Part shown: in pieces, positions 35,915-46,674 of the stretch
How the letters are laid out: each line of letters opens with the position of its first letter
How positions within the stretch are numbered: the stretch's first letter is position 1
DNA from: Phlebopus portentosus
Lineage: Eukaryota; Basidiomycota; Agaricomycetes; Boletales; Boletinellaceae
NCBI GenBank assembly: GCA_037892935.1
Contig: JAYXKI010000007.1
Location: 992,001-1,056,000 of the forward strand
Reading direction: 5' to 3'
Length of the DNA stretch: 64,000 bases
The notes under the pieces: model-generated
Seen by the model: only the letters and a program-made list of their open reading frames with translations
Database searches by the model: none
Told to the model about the DNA's origin: nothing
Position numbers and translations under genes: made by a program

Positions 35915-37082
35915 CTATACGCGGTAGGCACCAGTAGCGCTCATTTGCACCGCAGGCTCTTGAGTGCTGGCCTTCGCTATTAGACTTCCCGGCCAGAAGA
36001 CGGCATAAATGGTGATGGCACAGGCCAATGGGAGTACATCGAGAGTATAGAAATAGTCTGAAGACAGACGGTAATTCATCAGCGATGTACGAGGAGTTGA
36101 ATTTAACATGTGAACATACTCTCGTGGGTCGCAAGCTCGCCATCGTTGCCTTGATCGAGCTCGGCCAATCTGTAAATGGTCTGAATCTATGACGACAGAA
36201 AAGGCATCAGAATCAAGACATGTCCAAGGTATTAAAACGCGACTCACCACGATAGCCAGCGACGATGCATACAAGACGTATATGAGAAGCCATGGGAAGT
36301 TATATCTTTCAAACCATAGCGGGCGAGTGAACAAGGAGGGTGATGAAAGTACGGTAAATAAGAGCCGAAACGATGACGCCGGCTAAAGAGAAGAAACGGC
36401 CAGTACTTTGACTGTCAGGTATCGCCCGAAGGCCGGCACCAGCATCCTGTATCTAGATTAATAAACGAACTTTCATTCGCAGTTTTATGAAAAGCTTACT
36501 TGGAGAACAAATGCGGCGAAAGTAGACGCTGTTAAGCCCCAAAACACCAGCTCAGCTGGGGAGAGGCTGTATCGATCCCGGCCAGTTGCAAAGGTGTCTA
36601 GAACCCTCTTGTAGACAAAACAGCTGAAAATGAGGTAGCCGGCAGCTGGTGCGACGAAAAAGATTTGACTTAGATAGTTGAGAGCTAAGGTATCCGGGGA
36701 ATCCTTGACCATGTAGTACCGTAACGAAAAACCAGTAGCGAGGACTATAAAATGATGATAACTTATAAGCCTTCTGGACATCTTTCCTTGTTCAAATGTG
36801 GTACTTACGACCAGCGGATGTAGGTGCGAGCCAACCCCAATAGCTCTTTCTTCGCCATATACGATAGCCTATGATATTGAGTATGATACCGTAGGCTGCT
36901 GCCGCTGCAATAGCAAGGTCCTTATCAGGAATGTAATCTGTATAGGCAAGATATGAGCTAAGACGAGGGACGTCGGGAGACATACGGAAGGTCTCCAAAG
37001 GCCAATTGTGCATCGTCGAGTCTAGTGGTGCAGGCATGAGTTTTATGTATCGCGGAAGAAAGTGCCTTGGCTGAAATATCAT
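35915..37082 (-). CDS. RTA1-like seven-helix membrane protein
   Basis: A member of the fungal lipid-translocating exporter (RTA1) family, which includes plasma-membrane proteins tied to resistance to toxic lipids and sterol drugs. The start is uncertain (ATG at 37082 or 37037). The first helix reads DLAIAAAAAYGIILNIIGY. After an intron, YLSQIFFVAPAAGYLIFSCF carries the L-xx-F-xxA-P pattern of the family. AELVFWGLTASTFAAFVLQ is another helix, and a later exon gives NFPWLLIYVLYASSLAIVV. The last exon reads YFYTLDVLPLACAITIYAVF, the typical YxLDxLP helix, and stops at 35915. Several introns of about 50-60 nt lie in between. Exon joins were only partly traced. Confidence 0.75.
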
Positions 37083-37227
37083 GATGGTTATTCTGACTTT
37101 GACTTATCTCTTTGGGAAGTCGAATATAAGGGACAGAGACCGGTACTTGGTTGGATGCAGCGGCATTTCTGCCTGTGTCTTTTATACATGAAGGAGACCC
37201 AAGATCTTGCGCCATGAGTAAAAGCTC

Positions 37228-37419
37228 TTAGAAGCATCCGGCGTAAAGTTTACTAAAAATCACGCTTCCAGGCTTTATCACTTGCTGCGCACACACACAT
37301 TCGCAGGGTGGCGGGGCTCCGTCGATGAAGCGATCTTGCATAGGTTGCGCAGTCAATAGCAGTCGATCACAACGAGGACAATCGACTCGCCAACAAGGTC
37401 CATTGGAAAAAAAAGTCAA
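37228..37419 (-). CDS. Possible small Cys-rich exon or protein
   Basis: A 63-codon frame with CWRVDCPRCDRLLL and PPPCECVCAQQ has paired cysteines like a zinc ribbon. It lies 145 bp upstream of the RTA1-like start on the same strand and could be an extra 5' exon, an independent small gene or chance. No family recognised. Confidence 0.25.
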   Translation of the reverse strand: MTFFSNGPCWRVDCPRCDRLLLTAQPMQDRFIDGAPPPCECVCAQQVIKPGSVIFSKLYAGCF

Positions 37420-37622
37420 ACGTCGATTGTGCTAGCGTAAGCGTGGCCACGGGATGAAAATGGCCCGCAAGAAGCCTGAGCGGTAAACAACTTGACTCAG
37501 AATAAATACAATACAAAGCACCAAGTTAAAGAACAAAATGAATAAAATAAAATAAAATGAATGGTCTCTCACTTACCAGGTACCGAAAATATTCCAGTGA
37601 GTCTCTTCATGACTTTTTCATA

Positions 37623-37835
37623 CAGGTGGGTACGTTAAGTCTTCGGCACCCCTGCTTTAGGGAGGAGGATTTGCATGCTTTATGTGGTATCATAAGTGTC
37701 GGATAGCACCTGGCCAACTTCCTCATATCGGCAAAGGTGAGGGATCACCTCGTTTCGCAGTCGTTTGTTTCCCGAGAAGGCATGCAAATCACCTTCCATA
37801 AACAGGGGGTGCCGAACACTTAATGTACCCACCTG
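37623..37835. mobile_element. MITE, 213 bp, TA target duplication (Tc1/mariner type)
   Basis: Left terminal inverted repeat at 37623-37678 and right at 37780-37835, each 56 bp and imperfect. Both begin CAGGTGGGTAC when read inwards and end in ATTTGCATGC. A TA dinucleotide flanks each side (37621-37622 and 37836-37837), the target duplication of Tc1/mariner elements. The 101-bp centre has no coding capacity, so this is a non-autonomous miniature element. Its termini differ from those of the pogo-like transposon at 49575, so that element is probably not its partner. Confidence 0.85.
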
Positions 37836-37837
37836 TA

Positions 37838-38662
37838 AACTATGAACATGAACAGAGTGGTAGATCTGAGACAATTAAAGGAGGCTTCTTTTCCTTTTCG
37901 GAGCAGTAAATCCTTGTGGCGCATAGCCTCCGATCACGTTGCTGTTCTCCCATTTTAGTGCCTCCTCCCATTCCTTTAAACCGGGCTAAGCATATTGGTC
38001 GTAGACGTAGACATTGGACCAGAAGCGGTAAGTGATACTTAACCTCGGAATATTGCTGGTCAATCCAGTTCAATCAAGATAAAGAAGTTAACGATGGATG
38101 CACGGACTATCAACGGGAATCGTCATTCTCGAATCAGCGCAAACATAAAGGTTCGGGTGAACGATTAAGAGAAGGGATTTGTTGATGACAACCTCCCGCC
38201 GTTCCACACCTTTGACGTCCCAGTCAGTCTGATGACTCTGCGAGCATACAATTTCACCCGTTTCGGGAGCCGTACTTCCATGTAAAATGAACGAGAATGG
38301 GCTGAAACATAGGTGGCGGGGCGGAGAGCCAGACGCTCGATTGACAGCACAGCGTAGTCAGTCTCGATAGCCCTAAATTCATCAATCCGTATGGATCCTA
38401 TAATCTTCATTGAATCTTTTGGTTAATCGTGAAGGAACGAAGTTCTCTCCTCGAGGAACGTGAGATGCACAAGCAAAAAAAAGTCTGTGGTAGCCTCTGA
38501 AAAGAAAACAGCATTTTCGACTGACGAGAATACGAAGAGAATCATTTGGCTGAACGAATATCTGCTATTTGCTGGAGATGGTCTTGCATGCAGACGTTTT
38601 ATCAAGTACCAAGCAATTTGTCGAGGCATCTTTCATACCGTAACTTCTCCGAACATCTTCGT
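37838..38662. other. Intergenic region
   Basis: Between the MITE and the 3' end of the hexosaminidase gene. Short frames on both strands have no support. No gene seen. Confidence 0.45.
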
Positions 38663-41091
38663 CTATGCGTCGCACTCCCCTGGCCTCAGCGCGCACCACT
38701 CCGGCTGAAGAGGGATAGCGCGAACACCTCTCTGTACCATACGATAGCGCATCTCGTGCAAACGAGACAGTGCCTCTGTAACGTTCAGTCCGCCATCAGC
38801 AACCGTACCGCCTGTCCAGAATACCTCTGCAGATGCTGCCGCACGCGGCCAGACAATGCTATCGATGTTCTGCGGGCCGCTCTGTTCGGTCCAGAGAAGT
38901 TGCTGACCTGCAAAGGAGGTGTAAGAAGAATTAGTGAGCCTTGTAAAATTTTCGCCCGAAGTGACGGGATTGACGGACCACCAAGCACAAGGGCCTGCTG
39001 CTCCGCTGTCAGGTTAGCAAATGGATCGAACGAATATGCCTGTCGTTTCATGCCGAGTAAAGGATAAAAGCGATCATCGCGATAAACTCAGCAGAAGCTA
39101 TTTCGAGGAACCTGAACCACGGACCTTCTGCCACGTCTTAAAGGGGTCACACCAGCTGTTCCTGTGGGCGACTGCGAATTCAGACTAGAAAGCCAGAAGT
39201 CCACAAGTCCAGGAAACTGACCCGTTGATATCGTCGCCCAGCCATTCGCCGGCGCCACAGTCCTGCGAAGAGAAGTGATTTATTTCAGTTGCGTCCATGA
39301 TTTCGTGCCACGAGTTGGGAAGTCAAGACGAACAAGATAGAAGTAATCCGAAGGGCCATGCACGAGACGGAATCCCTTTGAAGCGACGTCCGCAGCGTGC
39401 TGCGAAGATATCCATACCCTAGTTGCAAAGGTACCTTAAAATGTCATTAAACCCAACATCGTCTGAAGGAACTTACATGACAACCGTTTCGTTTGATAAT
39501 GTAACGTTGTGCTCCAGCACCATTTCTTTTCAGAGTCCAGTCAAATTAAGTATCCAGCGTTACTTGACAATCAAGGAAGGTAGAAACTTACCTTCCCAAA
39601 CGACCGGTGTCTTCCCAGCGTCAATAAGTGCTCCGTGTGTTGCTTGAGTGAAGTTACTCAAAGCCTGCTCAATAGTCATTCCAGTAGCGTTCAAAGTCAT
39701 CTGCGTCTCCGGATCTGAATCAAAGCATGGTATGTTAATCTCATCACCGCCAGTGCTCAACAGTGAAGACGGCATTATGGACGCCACAGCAGAGAACAGA
39801 GACGCAGTGAAGTTCGTGGTGGCTGACGATGTGATTCGCAATTGTCCTGATGGAGGCTCTACGATGATGGTTAGTCATCAATGGCAGAAGATATGTGACA
39901 CACCTCCGGCGAAGGATGACCAGGGAGACGCGTGGAAGCAAGCGATATGTTCCGGGTGAGACTCGCCGATAGCGGCAGAGTGACCCGGCGAATCAATTTC
40001 CTTTAAATCCATAATAAAGAACCGAGGAATTCAGATAAAAAGGCAAGACATACCACCAAGATATCAATCCCTCTCTACACCGAGAGAATGAAAATCAGTT
40101 TTCTTAGATCAAAAGCAGATTCTTCGGATTTGCAGCTCACCTCTCCAGCATATTGCACGATATCCTGAATGTCACTGAGTGTGTAGATTGAGGAATTCGA
40201 ATACGCTCCCGCTGAAGACAACTCCAGGAATCCGGGAACCTGAATCGGGAAGCTTTGGCTATCCGTAACGTGCCAATGGAAAGTATTGATCTAGAGTCGT
40301 GCATAGTGAGTCAGATATTGATCTGGTCGTAGATTTCAACTTGACCGACCTTGACCCAGCTCATTGCATCTAGTGTCCGCTTAATATCGGACGCAGGAAA
40401 GCTGTGAAGGCATTAATCTGCATTCCTTGAGGCTCATGGTATGAACGCACAAGTTTCGGGCAGTATCCAGCATGAATCCGCGGTGCGGCTGTTTTGCGAA
40501 TTCATTGCGCCAAACGTGTCCGGAAGATCAATTTTCACTCACGAAAGCAGGAGCATCCTCAATAACCATCGGCACGTTCACTGTGTACGTCACGCCATCA
40601 AAGTCATACCACAGTTGACTGAACGTCGTCAACCCTCTGAACAATCCCAATGAGGTATTAGCCGAAAGAGTCGCGGCCGAACCATCGGACGGGATCATCA
40701 GAGTATAACTCTCGTCGCGTTCTGATAAAGGCTTTTGTGCTTCCGTCGCAATATTTGATATCGATCCGGGACCAGATGAGTTCGCACCGTTTAACGAAAG
40801 TTCCAAAGAATCCAGTTCATCAGCGGTTTGAATGGCCGAAGCATCGGACGATCCTCTTCCCACCACAAGTCTGCCTAGCTTGTCACTTTGGATCAGAGCT
40901 TGCATGCGCATGATGGCGGACGTGATGTCCGAAGCGTTACTTGGGTCGAATGTCGGAGTGACGGTGAAGTTTGGTGAGAGGCGGAGTGCTTGCGTTCCGG
41001 ATGTCATTGAACGAGGACGTGGCCATATCGCGTATGCGTCCAGAGCAAGTAACAGGACGAGGCAGACGCAGGATACGGATAATGCTCCCAT
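38663..41091 (-). CDS. Secreted GH20 beta-N-acetylhexosaminidase
   Basis: Releases terminal N-acetylglucosamine from chitin oligomers outside the cell, in chitin recycling and wall turnover. The start at 41091 gives MGALSVSCVCLVLLLALDAYA, a signal peptide. The N-terminal GH20b-like domain follows (IWPRPRSM...LSPNF, AYTLMIP-like SYTLMIPSDG, LGLFRGLTTFSQLWY). The catalytic barrel has LLSTGGDEIN at about 39730-39760 on the minus strand, with the Asp-Glu pair of substrate-assisted catalysis. Later exons read PVVWEG, LVHGPSDYFYLD and DCGAGEW. The last exons carry LTAEQQALVLGG, LLWTEQSGPQNIDSIVWPR and AASAEVFWT, typical of the family, and end LQPEWCALRPGECDA at 38663. Many introns of about 50-60 nt interrupt the gene, and I did not trace every border. 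No break was seen in the parts read. Confidence 0.88.
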
Positions 41092-42056
41092 ACTAGCTAT
41101 CGAGGTCGTGGTCGTCCTGGCTGAATGTGATGGTACGAAGGCTCAACAGAGGCTATCGCTGGACTGGCATCTTATATATTCTGCACGAAAAGAAGATCGA
41201 CATAAATCCATGTGACATACGTAGCATACGATACCGCGGAGTTGATATGCTTCGTGTATGTCCTCCAGGCGCAATAGAAGCCGCGTTTTGCCAGGTGCCC
41301 GGCTCCGTGACCGTGTCTAATTTTGGATCGAAGCCAGCGAACGTTCTCCCGTCGAGGCAAGCGGGCCGCTATTAGTCAAGGGAAATGTGACTGCGCAGAG
41401 AGCGACGAATAGCGAGGAAAAACGATTGATTGACAGAGGTCAACGTTGGCATATTGCTCAGCTGGGACAATACCCCATCCATGAGTCGTGCGAGACAGCC
41501 AGTGATAACATCTAACAAATTGAGCTGATCAAAGTTGATTGCAAGCAGGTGGTATGCCGCAGGAAGATTCTGAAGAAACACGGTATTAACGAATAACGAA
41601 AGGAGCCAAACAAATGTGACGCCTGACGCGGTCACGTGCTTGATACACTACTCGTCCGACGAGATCGAATCTCATTTTTTATCTGATAAGATAAGCCTAG
41701 ACTCTAGACTTACTTAGGTATGCACCCCATCGATCGCGTGTTCGCGTGATGTGGTACTTAGTGGGATTAATCTGTTTTGTCGCAGTGCCGAAAAGGATAC
41801 GCAAGTCAGTGCCGCACGATACGCGTCGCGACGGCTTATTTATACTTGCTGCATCTGACACTCGGCACCGGCATAGCAGGCAGCATTGGGCGAGGAACTG
41901 TCTTCCTGATTAAAGTGGATACACTAGGATGAATGCCGGGCGCTGGAAAGTGCTGCGACCGCGACCTTAGACAATACAACATTATAGACTCCGTGGAGCC
42001 GCGCTTGCGTCACTCCGACAGCCGTACTAGCTCGTACAGGTATGCCCTCGAATGCT
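41092..42056. other. Upstream part of duplication unit 1
   Basis: From about 41312 this DNA is similar to 44447 onwards, upstream of the second O-methyltransferase. Minus-strand frames at 41372-41635 and 44571-44873 are matching remnants (both contain a YHLLAI motif), possibly from a lost gene or shared noncoding DNA. No intact gene. Confidence 0.5.
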
Positions 42057-42063
42057 ATAAAAC
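42057..42063 (+). promoter_or_regulatory. TATA box of O-methyltransferase 1
   Basis: TATAAAA lies 95 bp before the start codon at 42158, in a context (TCGAATGCTATAAA) conserved in the paralogue's promoter at 45199. Confidence 0.6.
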
Positions 42064-42157
42064 CAGCACTAGTCTCCAGGTACTTATCTGTACACAAAAC
42101 TAGTGCACAGGCTCTTCTAAGACAACAAAACATCACTACTACTACCACCCTACCACT

Positions 42158-43122
42158 ATGCAAGCACCTTCCAACCCACCCTCCACGGACGGATGGAAGA
42201 ACCCATCCTCCGTGGACGAATGGATTCAATGGATGAAGCCACCCTCCCTAGACGAAATGATGAAAGCCGACGAGTACTTCTCTCAGCACCTACTTCCACC
42301 CGATCCGGCCTTGGAGAGCGCGCTGGAGAATAGCAAGCAAAGCGGGTTACCGATGATTGCTGTTAGCCCCGTTCAGGGAAAGTTTCTGATGTTGCTCCTG
42401 AAAAGTATTGGAGCGAAGAGGGTGCTTGAAGTCGGTTTGCTCGGAGGGTGAGTTTTCGGACATCGGTCGGGAAATTCGAAAGAGTCAGGCTTTCTTTTTG
42501 TCTTGATGCTGATTGTGGCTTTTTTGGCAGATATTCGACGATTTGGCTCGCGAGAGGTATACCCGATGACGGAAAAGTCGTCACACTCGAATTGAACGAG
42601 GAATTCGCTCAGGTATGTGATTTGTATTCATAAAGTCCCCGCAGCCGACATGAGCAAACCTTTGCACATATAGGTTGCGAAACAGAATATAGCTAACGCC
42701 GGCCTCTCGTCCAAAGTCGAGATCAAACTCGGGGCGGCGGCAGATACACTGAAGTCTCTCGACACCTCCGAACCATTTGACTTCGTGTTCATTGATGCGG
42801 ACCTCGAGAGTACCGCAACCTACTTTGCCGAAGCTAAGAGGCTCGTCAGGAAGGGTGGGGTCATCGTATGTCTTCCTTCTTGCCTACCCTGAAAAAGGCT
42901 TAAAACTCACCCCGAAACCTCATCCTCCAGATCATCGATAACGTCAACCTACTGTCCAGAGTCTCCTCGCTCCCGGCTGACACGGATGATTCCATGGTCA
43001 AAGCGATACGAAAGCTTCTTGAAGATATCAAGGACGATGGTGGTAAGGAAGTGGATACGACTGTGCTGGGACTCACGGGTGTGAAGGGCTTTGATGGCAT
43101 GCTGTACGCTGTTAAGCTTTAA
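42158..43122 (+). CDS. SAM-dependent O-methyltransferase (CCoAOMT-like, family 3), copy 1
   Basis: Four exons (42158-42447, 42531-42612, 42674-42865, 42931-43122) join in frame to 251 residues. The motif VLEVGLLGGYST is the SAM-binding loop. FVFIDADLES and IIIDNVNLLSRV carry the Asp, Asp and Asn that bind the divalent metal in caffeoyl-CoA-type enzymes. The Lys that usually follows DAD is replaced by Leu. The N-terminus holds a Trp- and Pro-rich insert (GWKNPSSVDEWIQWMKPPSL) of 21 residues that is absent from copy 2. Such enzymes methylate catechol-type phenolics; the substrate is not shown. The 3' neighbour is a CHAT fragment on the opposite strand, part of the same duplicated unit. Confidence 0.88.
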
Positions 43123-43599
43123 AGCATATATCACGTACGCACATAGGCTCGAATGAGAGTCGGTGGGTCGATTGGTTTGAAGATTGAGACTTGAGGCGCT
43201 AGTTTGAATGATGCGAGCCTATTGTATTGTGCTTTGTGAAACTGTCAATACAAGATACATAGTTAAATTCATGTCCTGTGGTGCATACTACTACTGATTT
43301 CTTATCAGCGTTTACTCGTGTGCATGTAAAGAATCAAAAAACAAGAAGAGAATGAGAAATGAAAACGTTGTATACTTATATAAGTACGTAATACATTTCC
43401 GCCACGCTCAGACATAGTACGATGACAAGATCTAGAGAAGAAAAGACCTAAAAAGGCTTGAGGACGAGAAAATCGGAAATATGAAAATGAGGGATAACTT
43501 CTCAGGAGCAGAATCGAGGGTCCAAAACGAAAAAAAAGCAAAGGTAGTCCTAATTTATTTGAACGACTGGAGAAGATATATAGTGCAAGACTCGGAGCA

Positions 43600-44430
43600 G
43601 GGATGGTCGAGTATATGTATGCGGATGCCTGCATCGTGAAACATCGTGCACAAGGTCGACCCATCGCTCAGTCAAAACGTCCAGCTCTTCCCCATATGGA
43701 TCTCCATCCTTCCAGTCCGTACATGAGGTGACCATAGACGGCCTCAGCAAGGAAAGGACCATCACGATCGAGTAACTGCCACATTGTACCGATCACACTT
43801 CGGAAGCCTCAAAGCTATATAGCTGCAGTAAGATGGAGTGATTCATCCAGCGCACTCGTACGATGTTGTCCCGCAGTATGATAAGCTGAAAGAAATACGA
43901 ACTCTGCATTCGGAATAGGGACAGAGTGTCATGCGCGATGTCTGGCAATGTCAGGTCCTTCCAGGAAGTTTAAGTGAGGAACCAAAGTGCTCTTCCGCAA
44001 GAATTTCATGGCACAAGAAATGCATCCATTCCGCCTCCCTAAGTGCCCTGATCACCATATCAGAAGATGCCCACATTCCCAGAAATTGCTTATCAATCCG
44101 TCGAATCCTATTTACGGAGTGTCTTTCTCTATCCGCCGGCGCAAGGCATCGCTGGCGAAGAACATCTTCACGTATCCGTCGTGGACATCATATCAGGCAA
44201 GGACGAGCGATATGAGGGTCAGAATGTATGACGAGATGTAGTCTTCCAAAAGGCACTTCGCGGTGCGACAGTCCAGTCGTCTTTGTGCGACCCGGAGCCT
44301 GCAAAGTGGAAAAGGAAGTAAAGAGTACAGCAGCAGGGAACCACCAGATGTGTGATCCTTCTGTGATCCCGATTTCCTTCGAGGCGACTCTGTCCTGGTG
44401 GGATCTTCAATCAGCTGGTGGTGATGAGTG
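43600..44430 (-). pseudogene. Decayed CHAT-domain fragment (TPR-CHAT B)
   Basis: The minus strand holds pieces of a CHAT C-terminus in several frames: GEELDVLTERWVDLVH near the end, histidine-motif DNA near 44000-44030, and RRIDKQFLG-like pieces near 44080. Frames break many times and about 60 bp of the last helix (RFKGAVAAVREAALSL in the paralogue) is missing. It stops at about 44415-44430, where duplicated upstream DNA of the next unit starts, so the TPR part was never present or was lost at the duplication junction. No product is expected. Confidence 0.85.
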
Positions 44431-45198
44431 TCCAATACCGTAGCCATGTCTAATGTTGGATAGAAGTGAGCAAAGATTCTCCCATCCCATCAAGAAAAGT
44501 AGGCCACTAGTCAAGGGAAATGGAATCATGCAGAGACAAGTACTTAGCAAGAAAAAGCAATTGATGGAGGTCAACATTCACATATTCTTAACAGGCCTTG
44601 GTTGACCAGGGCAGTACCCCATTCTGCAATGTATTGACACCCGGGGGTAACATGTAACAAGGTGGAATAATCGAAGCTGATGGCAAGCAGATGATACTCC
44701 AGAAAGCTTGTATATGTGCTTCGAACCGGAATAAGCCAGACACTGAAGAAATTTGAGAGCTTCGGAGTCAAAATAGGGGCGAATGAACAAACAAAATGTG
44801 GTGTGGGATTTTTGCTGAAGCGATCACGTGATTGAGAGTAAAGCCGAACTTCATCTTTTATCTGATAACTCACTTAACTAGGTATGCAGCCCTCAATATT
44901 TGATGTTCATACAATATGTTGCGGGATGCCGGATTAGGGTGCTGAATCACTGCCGCACAACGCGCGTCGCGGCAGTTAGTGGAGTTTATTTATACTTGCC
45001 GACACTCGGCACCGCTATAGCAATGCAGCTATTGGGGGGAGGAGCTATCTTCTTGATTAAAGTGGGTACACTAAGATGAGCGCTGCATGCTGGAAGGTGC
45101 TGCGATCTGCTGCGACCTTGGTCGAAACGCGATGTTATAGACTCCGTGAGGCTGCGCTTGTGTTACTCCGGCAGCCGTACAGGCATGTCCTCGAATGC

Positions 45199-45205
45199 TA
45201 TAAAG
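45199..45205 (+). promoter_or_regulatory. TATA box of O-methyltransferase 2
   Basis: TATAAAG lies 102 bp before the start codon at 45301, at the same relative place as the TATA box of copy 1. Confidence 0.55.
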
Positions 45206-45300
45206 CCAGCGCAAGAACCAGGTACGTCTCTGTGCACAGAACTAGTGCACGGACTTCTTCTAAGACAACAAAACACCACTAATACTATCACTCTACTACC

Positions 45301-46224
45301 ATGCAAGCACCTTCCAACCCACTCTTCACGGACGAATGGAGGAAAGCCGACGAGTACTTCTCTCAGTACCTCCTTCCAACCGACCGGGCTTTGGAGAGCG
45401 CACTGGAGAATAGCAAGCAAAATGGGTTGCCGACGATTGCTGTTAGCCCTGTACAAGGAAAGTTTCTGATGTCGCTTCTGAAAAGTATCAAAGCGAAGAG
45501 GGTGCTTGAGGTCGGCTTACTCGGAGGGTGAGTCTCGTTCCTTTACTTTCCTGTTTTAGTTGAGGCTAAATTTCTCTTGATACTGATTGTGATTATTCTG
45601 GCAGGTATTCGACGATTTGGCTCGCTAGGGGCTTGCCTGATGACGGGAAAGTTGTCACGCTCGAGGTGAACGAGAAATTCGCTCAGGTACGTGATAGATG
45701 GCCATTCACATAAACTCCAAATCGATCAGCCTGACTCGTATTTTCTATCAATCAATCCTACCTGTATACACGCATGCAGGTAGCGCGACAGAACATAGCC
45801 AACGCCGACCTCTTGTCCAAAGTCGAGATCAAAGTCGGGGCGGCAGCGGATACACTGAAGTCTCTCAAATCCTCCGAACCATTCGACTTCGCGTTCATCG
45901 ATGCGGACGAGGAGGGTAACCCAACTTACTTCGCAGAAGCAAAGAGGCTCGTCAGGAAGGGCGGGGTCATAGTAAGTCTTCCTTTCTTGCCTTGCATCCC
46001 TAAAAATCTCATCCCGAAATCTCATCCCGCAGATTGTCGATAATGTCAACCTTCGGTCCAGAGTCTCCTCGCTCCCGGCTGACACGGATGACTCCGGTGT
46101 CAAAGCGATACGAAAGCTTCTGGAAGATATAAAGGACGATGGCGGTAAGGAAGTGGATGCGACAGTGCTGGGACTCGCTGGTACGAAGGGCTTCGACGGG
46201 ATGCTGTACGCTGTTAAGCTTTAG
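45301..46224 (+). CDS. SAM-dependent O-methyltransferase (CCoAOMT-like, family 3), copy 2
   Basis: Four exons (45301-45527, 45605-45686, 45780-45971, 46033-46224) join in frame to 230 residues. Exons 2-4 are the same lengths as in copy 1 and the sequence is closely similar throughout. VLEVGLLGGYST, FAFIDADEEG and IIVDNVNLRSRV keep the SAM loop and the metal-binding Asp/Asp/Asn. Exon 1 is 63 bp shorter, lacking the Trp-rich 21-residue N-terminal segment of copy 1, an in-frame change. No stop or frameshift was found, so both copies appear functional. Introns diverge more than exons, which suggests selection on the protein. Confidence 0.88.
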
Positions 46225-46674
46225 GGTGCAGGTTCGAGCTTAGAGGTGCTGAAGATTTGACTCAAGGCTGTAGTGGTTTTGAGAGTTCTACCACGTAGAG
46301 TCTGTTGTACTAATATTTTGTGAATCGTCAGCCCCGGATACGTATTTAGATTCAGTATCTTGAGGTACATGCGATACGATATTGAATATGAATTTGAGAC
46401 TTGCAGTGGAGATTGCACTATGTATATATATAACTATTCGTAATGCGACTCTACCACACATCAGCATGCGATGTCAAGATTTCATAAAAGTGTAGAGCTA
46501 ATTAATGGGCCGTGGCTGCTTCCATTAGAATCCCAGGCGGAAGAAAAGGGGGAAAAAGGCGAATGTAGTTCCTGACTTAATTTGTACATACTTTCAACGA
46601 GGAGGTTACGTGGTACAAGACTCGAAAGGAACGTGGTCATATATATGTATGCGGATGTCTGCCTAGTGAGATAT

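Larger units (their letters stand above)
41312..44430 (+). repeat. Tandem duplication, unit 1 (O-methyltransferase + CHAT tail)
   Basis: Unit 1 of a diverged tandem duplication with a period of about 3.14 kb. Matching points are 41312/44447 (CTAAT.TTGGAT), 42057/45199 (TATA box), 42158/45301 (start codons) and 43640/46690 (end of the CHAT frame). The unit ends inside CHAT coding sequence at about 44415-44430, where unit 2 begins. Confidence 0.8.

Noticed and set aside
37623..37835. The MITE as a deletion derivative of the pogo-like element at 49.6 kb
   Set aside because: The termini differ (CAGGTGGGTAC against CTGTGTTCCTGCCC); only the TA target is shared.
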